Of a stretch of DNA of 41,104 bases, positions 8,818 to 17,251 are shown piece by piece. The notes beneath the pieces were generated by a model, which saw nothing but the letters and a program-made list of their open reading frames with translations, was not told where the DNA came from and ran no database searches. The position numbers and the translations under genes were made by a program. Origin of the DNA: an uncultured Bacteroidales bacterium (GTDB lineage Bacteria; Bacteroidota; Bacteroidia; Bacteroidales; Paludibacteraceae). How positions within the stretch are numbered: the first letter of the stretch is position 1; every line of letters begins with the position of its first letter. Location: the NCBI GenBank assembly GCA_903830915.1, contig CAIKVR010000212.1:1-41104 (forward strand). Direction: 5' to 3'.

Positions 8818-11277
8818 ATGAAAAAGATTGTTTTAGTATTAGTTGTTTTGTTGAGTTTTACTTCACTGGCTTTCGCAGCTTCGGGAAGCATTAAAGGTAC
8901 GGTGGTGGATGCCGGCGATCAAAATCCGCTGGATTATGTGAATGTGAGTTTAATTAAAAAGGGCTCTCAAAAACCGGTAGCACTTGCCATAACCGATAAT
9001 AAAGGAAGTTTTATTATCTCTTCGGTTGAAAACGGAAACTACATGTTACGGTTTACTTACGTGGGTTATGCAAGTGTGATGAAACCTGTAGAAGTGAAAG
9101 GATCAGTGCAACTTGGTAATATTCCACTAACTGAAGATTCTAAGGAGCTTAAAGGCGTTGAAGTAGTGGGGCAGGGCTCGCAAATGAGATTTGAAATTGA
9201 CAAGAAAGTATTCAGTGTCGACCAAAATATTGCCGCAGCAGGAGGTTCTGCTTCCGATGTGTTGAAAAATATTCCTTCAGTAACAGTTGATAATCAGGGA
9301 AATGTGTCGCTTCGCAAAGACGGCAATGTGGAAGTGTGGATTAATGGGAAAGCCTCCGGGTTAACAGCCGACAACCGTGCTCAGGTATTGCAGCAAATGC
9401 CTGCAGAGAGTATCGAATCGATTGAAATTATGACAAACCCTTCCGCCAAATTTAGTCCCGAAGGTTCAGCCGGTATTATCAATATCGTTATGAAAAAGAA
9501 TCGTAAAGCAGGTTATTATGGCAGTATTTCCGCCGGACTAACCTATCCTGATGGTGGAAAAATAGGACAAAACCTAGGAGCAAGTATCAATTACAACAGT
9601 GGTAAGATAGATGCTTATGTCAATCTGGGATACCGTGCAATGGAATTTCAGGGAGGTGGTAAAACAGATCGTAAAAACTGGACAAACGGAAACGACACAG
9701 TATTTCTGCACCAAAATAATGTGATGAACATGGGTTTCTCGGGCTTATTCATGCGTGCAGGAGTGGATTATCATTTGGACTCAAAAAATACGCTGAGTTT
9801 ATCAGGTTTTGGAATGGCAGGAAATGGTCATCAGGATAATTACACTGATTATTTGTTTAAAAATCAGGCAAATGCTACATTAAAAAACTACTCAATGGAT
9901 AATCCTGGAACAGGAACCCGTCCGAGTCTGAACATGAATCTGGATTACCGTCACGATTTTGACAAAAAAGGTAGTTTCCTGACCGGAACGTTATCTTATT
10001 CCAATCATAACCGCACAGGTGATACCTATTATGACCGTTTTGACTCCATAACAAAAAAACAAAGTTCAATAAATCAGGTTATTGATTCCAGAAATATGGA
10101 ATATGATTTCAAAGTAGACTATACGAAAAAGTTTGATGAAAACACCAAACTGGAAGCAGGGTGGGAGAGTAGAATAAGTGACAGATTAAGCAGTTCGTTT
10201 GGCGACAGTATTATTTCGAATAACAGAAAAGCTATACCATCGTACCTGGATGTGTTTAATTATACTGAACAGGTTCATGCTGCATACGTAACTTATGGAC
10301 AGAAAATAGACAAATTCTCGTTTCAGGTGGGATTGCGTGCAGAGGATTTATTTAAACAATCCACCGATTCAAGTGCGGTTGGAACACAAACCATCCCCTC
10401 AAAATCGTTTTTCCACTTGTTCCCCAGCTTATATTTGTCTTATAGTTTGCCGAACGAATCTGAGTTGCAACTGAATTACACCAACCGGGTTAACCGCCCC
10501 CGTGGTCAGCAGATTAATCCGTTTAAAAATTACTCCGATCCTACCAATATCTCGTACGGTAATCCTGATTTAAAACCTCAGTATTCTTCGGCATTAGAAC
10601 TGAACTATATTAAAACCTGGGGTGGAGGTGGTCAGTCGTTGTCAAGTTCATTATATTATCACAATACCGACGATGTAATTCAAAGCGTACGTTTTGTGAA
10701 TAATGGAATCATGGAAAGCACTTTTGCCAATGTAACCAAATCACAGAATGCTGGATTGGAGCTAATTTCAAAAAACAGATTATTTAAAATTATGAGTCTG
10801 ACCACTTCCGTAAATTTATATTACAGCAAATTAGATTCATCTACTTACACAAATCCGTATAACTCAGCTATTGTTATTCCAATACCAGGTCAGAATAACT
10901 TTTCGTGGAGTGCCAATATTTTGGCAAACTTCATGCTAAGCAAAACATTCTCCGGTCAAATTTCGGCTGAATATGAGTCGCCCCAACTTATTGCTCAGGG
11001 AACAGAAAGTGCTAAATATTCTGTCGATCTAGGAGTTCGACAGACTTTCCTTGATCGCAAACTAAGCCTGAGTTTGAATATACGTGACTTGCTGAATTCC
11101 GATCGTGACCGACAAACAACTTCTGGAACCGGTTTCTCCCAATATTCAACTTCGTACTTCCATGGCAGAATGGTTATGTTCACGTTAAGCTATAATTTTG
11201 GAAATATGAAACCAAAACCTTCAGAAATGAAAAAACAACAAGGTGGTGGCGGTGATATGATGGGTGGCGAGGAATAA
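8818..11277 (+). CDS. outer membrane beta-barrel family protein (TonB-receptor-like)
   Basis: An 819-residue outer-membrane protein. A signal peptide (1-20) is followed by a CarboxypepD_reg-like beta-sandwich (about 22-105; GSIKGTVVDAGDQNPLDYVNV, DNKGSFIIS, LRFTYVGY). Next is a plug-like domain (about 115-230; DVLKNIPSVTVDNQGNVSLR, ESIESIEIMTNPSAKFSPEG, AGIINIVMKKN). Then comes a long barrel region rich in aromatic-ended strands, as in the OMP_b-brl_3 group of TonB-dependent receptors. Barrel landmarks include YTNRVNRPRGQQINPF and GNPDLKPQYSSALELNY. The C-terminus is an unusual Met/Gly tail with QQGGGGDMMGGEE. Unlike SusC proteins it has no SusD partner and no nutrient genes next to it, so the ligand is unknown. 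A perfect-stem terminator follows. Confidence 0.85.
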   Translation: MKKIVLVLVVLLSFTSLAFAASGSIKGTVVDAGDQNPLDYVNVSLIKKGSQKPVALAITDNKGSFIISSVENGNYMLRFTYVGYASVMKPVEVKGSVQLGNIPLTEDSKELKGVEVVGQGSQMRFEIDKKVFSVDQNIAAAGGSASDVLKNIPSVTVDNQGNVSLRKDGNVEVWINGKASGLTADNRAQVLQQMPAESIESIEIMTNPSAKFSPEGSAGIINIVMKKNRKAGYYGSISAGLTYPDGGKIGQNLGASINYNSGKIDAYVNLGYRAMEFQGGGKTDRKNWTNGNDTVFLHQNNVMNMGFSGLFMRAGVDYHLDSKNTLSLSGFGMAGNGHQDNYTDYLFKNQANATLKNYSMDNPGTGTRPSLNMNLDYRHDFDKKGSFLTGTLSYSNHNRTGDTYYDRFDSITKKQSSINQVIDSRNMEYDFKVDYTKKFDENTKLEAGWESRISDRLSSSFGDSIISNNRKAIPSYLDVFNYTEQVHAAYVTYGQKIDKFSFQVGLRAEDLFKQSTDSSAVGTQTIPSKSFFHLFPSLYLSYSLPNESELQLNYTNRVNRPRGQQINPFKNYSDPTNISYGNPDLKPQYSSALELNYIKTWGGGGQSLSSSLYYHNTDDVIQSVRFVNNGIMESTFANVTKSQNAGLELISKNRLFKIMSLTTSVNLYYSKLDSSTYTNPYNSAIVIPIPGQNNFSWSANILANFMLSKTFSGQISAEYESPQLIAQGTESAKYSVDLGVRQTFLDRKLSLSLNIRDLLNSDRDRQTTSGTGFSQYSTSYFHGRMVMFTLSYNFGNMKPKPSEMKKQQGGGGDMMGGEE

Positions 11278-11296
11278 ATAAACTATTCTATCCAAT

Positions 11297-11340
11297 AAAA
11301 ACAAAAGGCAACAAACTAATTTTTGTTGCCTTTTGTTTTT
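11297..11340. terminator. bidirectional terminator between convergent genes
   Basis: A perfect 18-bp stem: AAAACAAAAGGCAACAAA (11298-11315) against its complement at 11322-11339, loop CTAATT. A- and T-rich flanks let it work for both the barrel gene (+) and the double-SGNH gene (-), whose stop codon overlaps its right arm. Confidence 0.9.
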
Positions 11341-12814
11341 ATTCCTCAGATAATACAGACTTGAGTGCATCCGCCCATAGTTGATATCCTTTTTCGGTGG
11401 GGTGACAAAAGTCATCACAAATTTCACGGGTTAAAGTACCATCTGCCGACAGCATTTTCGGACCGATATCAACAAATTTAATGTGATTTTCCTTTGCAAA
11501 ATCGGCAAGAAGTTTATTAGTTTCCATTATCAGAATCCGCCGTGGATGTGTTGCACTTTCTTCGCGAGGAAAAATTGCCATTAGCACAATTGTAGCATCC
11601 GGAACTTTGGATCGAACCCGTAGACAAATTGACTTTATGCCTTCTACTATTTCTAAAGCTGAATTTTTTCGTGCTTTGGCTGTCTGACTGGTATTATTAG
11701 TGCCTATATCAATTATAACAGTCTTTGGGTGAATGTCATCCAATTCGCCACGGTCAAGCCGCCAAAGCACATTCTGTGTTCTGTCCCATCCAAAACCCAT
11801 ATTCAACACCCTGTATTTCCCGAAAACATCATTCCACGCCTGTGGTCCGGTAGGAGGAATGATTTTACCATTATATGTTTTTGCCAGAGGAAATCCCGCC
11901 CAAAAATGGGTGATAGAATTACCAATCAACACAATTTGTGGATTAATAGAGTCTTTGGTATGCAGAATCTCGTTATGCCGCCCAAACCAGTCGTAGCCAT
12001 TTTCTTCGAGTTTGGATACCGGAACAATCGCAGTATTTTCGGGGATTTCCGTGTCGAGGGATTTATCGCCCATAAGTTCCGACAATAACGGTTCCATTGC
12101 CTGTGCCCATGCTTTTGCTCCGGCCTGACTTGGATGTTGCCATACAGACATCATTTTCCTATTGATTGACCCATCCATTTTCAGAAAAACGTGATTAATG
12201 TCGCAATAGAATATCTGTTTCCCATCCGCCAGTTTTGATACAATATCCGAAGCACGTTCCAGAATAATACGATGTGAAGTAGGAGTGGATCCGCCATAAG
12301 CACCCGGAAAACAACGCAATAAAATGATTTTAGTGTCAGGCATCTTAGCCCGCATTAATTTCACTACTGCTTCTATTCCACCTGCAAGTTGACTGGCTGT
12401 GTGACGTGTAGGATAATGCTTTTCATCAATATTGTTGGTCCCGATTTCCAGAATAGCAACTTTAGGAGACTGTCCATCCAATTCGCCATGTTCAATATTC
12501 CAAAGTAGGTTTTCGGTGCGATAACTTCTATAACCAAGATTCAATGCATTTCGTGGCGCAAAAAACTGATTCCAAACAACTTGGTAGTGAGGTTTCTCTA
12601 AATTATAAATAATGGAATTGCCTATCAGAATTAAGTCGTATTTGTGTTTGGAAACCAATTCTAATTTTTCGGTGTGCCGGGCAACATTACAACCCTTTAC
12701 GGCTATGGTGGTTGGGTTTTTTATTTCCTGACCGGCATAAGCAGGATAAACCACACACAATAAAAGCAGTAATACTCCTGCCACTGATTTTAAATGGACT
12801 CTATTTTGTATCAT
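11339..12814 (-). CDS. secreted protein with two tandem SGNH/GDSL hydrolase domains
   Basis: A 491-residue exported protein with a signal peptide (about 1-28) and two homologous SGNH domains resembling PAF-acetylhydrolase-type esterases. Each copy opens with an RHxExL motif (ARHTEKLEL near 46; GRHNEILHT in the second half). Each then has block I as IGNSI (nucleophile Ser), a Leu-Asn-x-Gly block, a (R/D)TxN(L/V)LW(N/R)(I/L) motif and block III GTNN. The second copy ends with DDFCHPTEKG, keeping the Asp and His of the D-x-x-H triad. The first copy ends with SVWQHPSQAG, where the Asp position is Val, so its triad looks incomplete. It may act on acetyl groups of carbohydrates, but the substrate is not shown. 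It is divergent from the MBOAT remnant. Confidence 0.85.
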   Translation of the reverse strand: MIQNRVHLKSVAGVLLLLLCVVYPAYAGQEIKNPTTIAVKGCNVARHTEKLELVSKHKYDLILIGNSIIYNLEKPHYQVVWNQFFAPRNALNLGYRSYRTENLLWNIEHGELDGQSPKVAILEIGTNNIDEKHYPTRHTASQLAGGIEAVVKLMRAKMPDTKIILLRCFPGAYGGSTPTSHRIILERASDIVSKLADGKQIFYCDINHVFLKMDGSINRKMMSVWQHPSQAGAKAWAQAMEPLLSELMGDKSLDTEIPENTAIVPVSKLEENGYDWFGRHNEILHTKDSINPQIVLIGNSITHFWAGFPLAKTYNGKIIPPTGPQAWNDVFGKYRVLNMGFGWDRTQNVLWRLDRGELDDIHPKTVIIDIGTNNTSQTAKARKNSALEIVEGIKSICLRVRSKVPDATIVLMAIFPREESATHPRRILIMETNKLLADFAKENHIKFVDIGPKMLSADGTLTREICDDFCHPTEKGYQLWADALKSVLSEE

Positions 12815-12873
12815 TGAAATTCAGTAATCATTAAATAACCGATTGAAAACAAACAAAGAAAACGATAAAAAGC

Positions 12874-12881
12874 TATATTTG
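12874..12881 (+). promoter_or_regulatory. candidate -7 element for the MBOAT remnant/SGNH pair
   Basis: TATATTTG fits TAnnTTTG and lies 53 bp before the remnant ATG at 12935. No TTTG is seen at the -33 position on this strand, so support is partial. Confidence 0.4.
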
Positions 12882-12934
12882 CAAATAATTTAAAGCTTTT
12901 TAGCCCACACTATCAATGTATATTCAGGATTTCT

Positions 12935-13172
12935 ATGTTGTTTAATTCCCATCCTTTTCCGGGTTTTTCTCTAATAGTTCCTTTTCTGTATTTTGCAGCG
13001 CCTCATAATGGACGTAGGGAAATCCTATTGACAGTCGGCTGTTATAATTTAATCACGCGCCTTTTGACTCAACCCCCTGTATATTCGCAGGGCAGTTTAT
13101 TATGCATTGATAGTTGTAATTCCGATATTCGGTGTGTTCGATGATCGCCGGTTTATCTATTTCCAGTTCTGA
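12935..13172 (+). pseudogene. remnant of an MBOAT-family membrane O-acyltransferase (N- and C-terminal ends only)
   Basis: The plus-strand reading frame from the ATG at 12935 begins MLFNSHPFPGFSLIVPFLYFA, the typical opening of MBOAT acyltransferases of the AlgI/DltB type (MLFNS, then a first helix). About 35 codons later the similarity stops. In a different frame, bases 13068-13172 encode RRAVYYALIVVIPIFGVF followed by DDRRFIYFQF and a stop. This is the classic MBOAT C-terminus, where FIYFQF is almost diagnostic. A full gene is about 470 codons; only about 65 remain here, with a frame change near 13040-13070. So roughly 400 codons were lost by internal deletion. The stop lies 5 bp before the next gene, the normal spacing with its SGNH partner. 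Confidence 0.8.
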
Positions 13173-13177
13173 AAACC

Positions 13178-14155
13178 ATGAAAAAATTCTTTCTGAAACT
13201 TTTACTTTTCTCTTTGCCTTTTGTCGTGCTGGTGCTCGCTATGGATTTATGGTTGAGGAATGTTGACTCGCTGTATAAAGAAAAGTTTCAGGGGATACAA
13301 CGGGCAAAGGATACTCAGATTCTAATACTGGGAAATTCACACGCTAATTATGGTGTCGATCCGGGGTCGTTCTCATTGCCTGCATATAACCTTGCAAATC
13401 CGAATCAGAGTTTGTATTTCGACAAAAGACTCGTGCTGAAACTCCTGCCATCACTCCCAAAACTGAAATATGTGCTCATAAGCATTGATTATCATTCACT
13501 GTATTTTTCATCGCAGGGCATTCGCGATGTTTGGTCGTATTACGCTAATGGCATTGCATACAAAAACCGTAATTATTACTTGGAAAACATTTCACCGTTT
13601 TTATTTGGCTATACACCCGGAGTTTCCATCTCTATGCTAAAGAAGCAGTTGTCGAAAAACATAAAGGATAAAAACCAAAAGCTCATTCAGTTTGAAGTTC
13701 AGGAAGGGGTAAATCTAACCGATAGTATTGTAAACGGATACCTTGGTTTTGAAGGAGTTGATGAAAAATCATTCAACCCGGTTTATTATTCCGAAAGGAT
13801 AGCAGGGTTTAATCAGAAGATTAAAAATTCAACCGAAAGGCTTGAAATAATTCAGGATTTAACCGAATTTCTGTCTGTTTTGAAAAGCAGAAATATCATT
13901 CCTGTGTTTTTTTCAACACCCGTCTATGTTGAATTTTACAAGTACACAGATAAACACACCGTTCTGCAAAATAAAAAGGATATCAATGCTATCTGCCGAA
14001 AATTACAGTTACAATATTTCGATTATTCCGATGGGAGTCTATTCAATAAAACTGACTTCTACGACTGTGACCACCTGAACAAGCAAGGAGCACGTAAATT
14101 TAGTTGCATAGTAAATGAAAAGTTGAACATTTCTCAGAACTGCCATCAAAACTAA
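13178..14155 (+). CDS. SGNH-like membrane-anchored partner of MBOAT acyltransferase (AlgJ/AlgX-like role)
   Basis: A 325-residue protein with one N-terminal membrane anchor (residues 4-26) and a periplasmic SGNH-like domain. Block I reads ILGNSHANYGVDP (near residue 50). An IDYHSLYFSS stretch follows near 105. The C-terminal DCDHLNKQGA supplies the Asp and His of the D-x-x-H triad. Proteins of this type usually follow an MBOAT gene and pass acyl groups delivered by it to an exported polysaccharide. Here the upstream MBOAT is reduced to its two ends, so this gene is probably an orphan unless another MBOAT serves it in trans. The reading frame itself is intact. Which polymer was modified is unknown. 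Confidence 0.75.
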   Translation: MKKFFLKLLLFSLPFVVLVLAMDLWLRNVDSLYKEKFQGIQRAKDTQILILGNSHANYGVDPGSFSLPAYNLANPNQSLYFDKRLVLKLLPSLPKLKYVLISIDYHSLYFSSQGIRDVWSYYANGIAYKNRNYYLENISPFLFGYTPGVSISMLKKQLSKNIKDKNQKLIQFEVQEGVNLTDSIVNGYLGFEGVDEKSFNPVYYSERIAGFNQKIKNSTERLEIIQDLTEFLSVLKSRNIIPVFFSTPVYVEFYKYTDKHTVLQNKKDINAICRKLQLQYFDYSDGSLFNKTDFYDCDHLNKQGARKFSCIVNEKLNISQNCHQN

Positions 14156-14264
14156 ATTGAATGATAATCCGGTATCTCTGTGCCTGACTTAATTACCCTT
14201 ATTAGTCCTATTTCAATGATTAGTGATGGAACGACCTCCTGTTGCAACCTTACTGTATGTTTAG

Positions 14265-14304
14265 TTAGTACGAGTGTGACTTAAAGTCACGCCCACACTA
14301 CTAA
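14265..14304. repeat. long nested hairpin, REP-like
   Basis: The outer arms TTAGTA and TACTAA and the inner GTGTG and CACAC enclose a near-perfect palindrome GTGACTTAAAGTCAC (14276-14290). The element lies about 110 bp after the SGNH partner gene stop. It could be a REP-like mobile hairpin or a terminator; no T-run follows it. Confidence 0.5.
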
Positions 14305-14625
14305 TAGTTTGCTCTTTCAGCACTCCATGCGTTTCAATCAATTGCGTGGGAGCGTGGGAAAGTTATTTGTGTTTTGTGTTGACACACATTGCATACCCGA
14401 CAGCAGAGGCACCAGCAGGTGAGCAAATACTCAACTCTTGATTCGCTTTTTAAGAACGGATTACAAATCCTAAGAATAAAAAAGTTGGGATTGGAACTAA
14501 ATCCCAACGGCAGCGTTCAACATTTGAACATCTAATAAATGATATATCCGGTTGGACGTGGACTCTAATATGTTTTTCTTCCAATACATGTTAGATTTGG
14601 CAAACTTTGATATGTTTTATTCCAA

Positions 14626-14793
14626 TTCCTGTTGGTATTGGTTGACTTCCTGTTGGAATTGATTGATTTCCTATTGGAATTGGTTTACTTTCTATTGGAA
14701 TCGGTTGACTTCCTGTTGGAATTGGTTGTTTTCCTATTGGAATTGGTTGTTTTCCTATTGGAATTCATTGACTTCCTATTGGAATCCGTCTGA
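14626..14793. repeat. eight tandem copies of a 21-bp unit
   Basis: Eight contiguous 21-bp units start at 14626, 14647, 14668, 14689, 14710, 14731, 14752 and 14773. The typical unit opens TTCCTATTGGAA (A or G at the sixth base) and ends TTGGTTGAC or TTGGTTGTT. The opening is itself a short inverted repeat (TTCC-N4-GGAA). Units differ at one to a few positions, the last being most diverged. The unit length is seven codons, but no reading frame with a start runs through it. Confidence 0.85.
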
Positions 14794-14889
14794 AAGGAGA
14801 AGAATCGGGTTTAATTCGGACAAAATCAACTGAATATCAAATAATAAGAGGTTATATTCAAAATAGACCCCTCTTAAAATAGAACGAAA

Positions 14890-14911
14890 TCGGCTGAATT
14901 TCTTCAGCCGA
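14890..14911 (-). terminator. terminator of the alginate operon (TU1)
   Basis: A perfect 9-bp stem, TCGGCTGAA against TTCAGCCGA, with loop TTTC on the plus strand. On the minus strand the hairpin is followed by a T-rich tail. It lies 27 bp after the stop of the SDR gene. Confidence 0.8.
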
Positions 14912-14938
14912 ACCTATATCATTTTGTCAAATAAGGAA

Positions 14939-15691
14939 TCATGAGAATGACATTCCTCCGTTAATATCTACATTGGTTCCGGTGAGATAATCGGAATCGG
15001 AGCAGGCGAGGAATAATACCAAATCAGCAATATCACCTGCATCTCCCTCGCGGCGAAGCGGATAAACACCTTTCATACGCTCACGATTTTCGGGAGTATT
15101 GAACCGGTCGTGGAAAGAGGTGGCAATAGTTCCCGGAGCTAATGCATTGACGCGAATTCCCTTTGGACCAAGTTCTTTAGCCATGGAACGGGTAAAAGTC
15201 ATTACAGCACCTTTCGCAGTGGCATACAGGGAAGCACCCGGACCGCCGCCATCACGGGCTGCCAGCGACGAAAAGTTCACAATGGCAGAGCCTGCAGGCA
15301 TGTGTGGCACTGCTTCACGGGTACAAAGCCAGCAGCTTTTCATATTTACGTCCATCAGCATATAATACCAGTCTTCGTCCTGTTCGGTTATTGCTTTACG
15401 ACCAAAAAGTCCGCCAACCACATTTGCCAACACATGAATTTCCGAACCAAAAGCTTTCAATCCTTCTTCGAAAACACGTTTTACATCCTCAGCTTTTGTC
15501 ATATCCCCCTGAACGATAATGCCCTCAGATCCTGATTCCTGAACCATCTTTAATGTTTCTTCTGCATCTTCGGGATTATCGAAATAATTGATTACAACTT
15601 TTGCTCCTTCCGAAGCAAGTTTTATTGAAATAGCACGACCTAAATCGCGTGCTCCACCGGTTACGACGGCTACTTTTCCTTTTAGTTTCAT
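14939..15691 (-). CDS. SDR-family oxidoreductase, probable DEH (4-deoxy-L-erythro-5-hexoseulose uronate) reductase
   Basis: A 250-residue classical short-chain dehydrogenase. The cofactor motif TGGARDLG lies at residues 11-18. The catalytic set is Ser in NFSSLAARDGG and the YATAK motif (Tyr and Lys), and the C-terminus reads YLTGTNVDINGG. In alginate catabolism an SDR reduces DEH, the open-chain product of exolytic lyases, to 2-keto-3-deoxygluconate with NAD(P)H. That role is inferred here from its place as last gene of the operon, behind PL17, kdgF and an MFS transporter. Other SDR substrates remain possible. A 95-bp gap separates it from the transporter gene. KdgK and KdgA, the next pathway enzymes, are not in the window. 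Confidence 0.8.
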   Translation of the reverse strand: MKLKGKVAVVTGGARDLGRAISIKLASEGAKVVINYFDNPEDAEETLKMVQESGSEGIIVQGDMTKAEDVKRVFEEGLKAFGSEIHVLANVVGGLFGRKAITEQDEDWYYMLMDVNMKSCWLCTREAVPHMPAGSAIVNFSSLAARDGGGPGASLYATAKGAVMTFTRSMAKELGPKGIRVNALAPGTIATSFHDRFNTPENRERMKGVYPLRREGDAGDIADLVLFLACSDSDYLTGTNVDINGGMSFS

Positions 15692-15786
15692 AAATTCATT
15701 TACTATTTTTTTTTACTATTTACAATTTGTTTCTTATCATTTGCTTATTATCTAAAATGGTAATTGGTCAATGATAAAATGGTCAA

Positions 15787-17250
15787 TTATTTTATTTGTT
15801 CTATTTTTCCGGCAGTAAGGAATACCGAGATAAGCGAAAGCGGTACCAGAGTGGCCAGTAAACCAAAAAGTAAAGGCCAACTTTCAATTTTTCCGGCAAA
15901 AAGTATAGCCAGAATTGTTCCCAAAACAGCTGCTGCACCACCTAACCCAGCCAATGAGCCTACAGATTTTCCGCAATGTAAGTCGCTTGGAAGAGTTTGG
16001 ATATTCACAATAGTAAACTGAAAACCACCCAGTACAAATGCCATCAGAATAACTGCCAGAATAGCATTTGAAGCCATTACTGAGCTTATTATTACCGGAA
16101 TCATAATGAGGCCACCGACAACCATAGCTGTTTTACGGGCTTTATCAACCGTGGCACCTTTACGTATTAAATAACCTGAGAACCATCCGCCGAGCAAGCT
16201 TCCGAGCATGGCTCCAACATAAGGAATCCATGCAGAGAATGCCAGTTCTTTAATGTTTAGCTTGAATTCTTCTACCAGATACATCGGCAAAAAGGTTACA
16301 AACATCCACCATATCGGGTCTAAAAAGAACCGCCCTAGAATTACTGAATAATTTTTCCTGTTCGATAATAATTCGCCCCAACTTTTGGCACGTTCATTCG
16401 TCATTTTTGATTCAGGTTGTCCGCTCAGAATGTAATGACGCTCTTCGTCAGTTATCCATTTATGCTCTTTTGGCCCTTTTTTATTGATTATAAGCCAAGG
16501 AATTAACCATGAAATACCCAGACATCCAACAACCACGAAAGTCAGTTTCCAGCCAAGCGAAATATACAACATCAGGATAACTACCGGAGCTAAAATGGAG
16601 CCGATAGAAGCTGCTGCACCGAAAAGTCCCTGTGCAAAAGCGCGTTCGTTTTGCGGAAACCACTCTGCATTACTTTTAGTTGCTCCCGGCCACGGACCGG
16701 CTTCACCTAAACCGAGCATCATTCTGAATCCGGTAAGTGTTACCTTGCCTTGTGCCAGTGAAGTCAGCGCGTCAGCCGTTCCCCAAATCAGAACTGAAGC
16801 CAAAAAGCCAAGTCGGGTTCCTATTTTGTCGTACAGTTTTCCTGAAAAAAGCTGACTGAAACCATAAGCAATCATAAAGAAAATGGTGATTTGTCCCAAT
16901 AAATCTTTGGCTTGTTTCGAAGCTACTTCGGGTGATGCTTTTGAGTCGACAATGCCCAAATCGTAGGCAATTCCCTGACGATTGACCACAGTTTTCCCAC
17001 CGTTTTTAAACGAAATATAAGCGGCTTTTTGAACCAAAGTCTCGCCTTTTTTGCTAACCAACCGATATGAATCTTCGGTTTTCAGAAATTCAGCCTGATT
17101 TTCACTTCTGTAATCTTCAATCTTGTCAACCAGTTTATATTCAATATTAGCCACCCACATATAATTGAGCGTGCCACGGTCGAGATAGTTGATAATGGTA
17201 ATCAGCATTATCAGGCCTATAATCCACCATCGTAATCCTTTGATTTTCAT
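15787..17250 (-). CDS. MFS transporter of the hexuronate (ExuT-like) group with a large loop insertion
   Basis: A 487-residue inner-membrane major facilitator, probably importing DEH or uronate with protons. The start KIKGLRWWIIGLIMLITIINYLDR resembles E. coli ExuT, and GLGEAGPWPGATKSNAEWFPQNERAFAQGLF is the strongly conserved ACS-family core. Between helix 1 (about 9-28) and helix 2 (about 119-136) lies an unusual hydrophilic segment of some 85 residues (about 34-118, rich in Lys and Glu). ExuT has only a short loop of about 20 there. The segment should face the periplasm. The gene starts 1 bp after the kdgF stop, so both are tightly co-transcribed. Substrate assignment rests on the neighbourhood. 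Confidence 0.88.
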   Translation of the reverse strand: MKIKGLRWWIIGLIMLITIINYLDRGTLNYMWVANIEYKLVDKIEDYRSENQAEFLKTEDSYRLVSKKGETLVQKAAYISFKNGGKTVVNRQGIAYDLGIVDSKASPEVASKQAKDLLGQITIFFMIAYGFSQLFSGKLYDKIGTRLGFLASVLIWGTADALTSLAQGKVTLTGFRMMLGLGEAGPWPGATKSNAEWFPQNERAFAQGLFGAAASIGSILAPVVILMLYISLGWKLTFVVVGCLGISWLIPWLIINKKGPKEHKWITDEERHYILSGQPESKMTNERAKSWGELLSNRKNYSVILGRFFLDPIWWMFVTFLPMYLVEEFKLNIKELAFSAWIPYVGAMLGSLLGGWFSGYLIRKGATVDKARKTAMVVGGLIMIPVIISSVMASNAILAVILMAFVLGGFQFTIVNIQTLPSDLHCGKSVGSLAGLGGAAAVLGTILAILFAGKIESWPLLFGLLATLVPLSLISVFLTAGKIEQIK

Positions 17251-17251
17251 T

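Larger units (their letters stand above)
14156..14938. other. gene-free stretch with hairpins and tandem repeats
   Basis: About 780 bp between the SGNH partner gene (+) and the end of the alginate locus (-). I see no convincing coding frame. It contains a long hairpin (14265-14304), a small TGTGT/ACACA hairpin (14375-14388), eight 21-bp tandem repeats (14626-14793) and a terminator (14890-14911). The style suggests an insertion or recombination scar zone, but no transposase remnant was recognised. Confidence 0.6.

Noticed and set aside
12935-13144. A complete 69-residue gene upstream of the SGNH partner
   Set aside because: Its first half is the MBOAT N-terminus and its second half overlaps the MBOAT C-terminus in another frame; it is better explained as a remnant.
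14626-14793. CRISPR array
   Set aside because: The units abut with no spacers and no cas gene is present; it is a tandem repeat.
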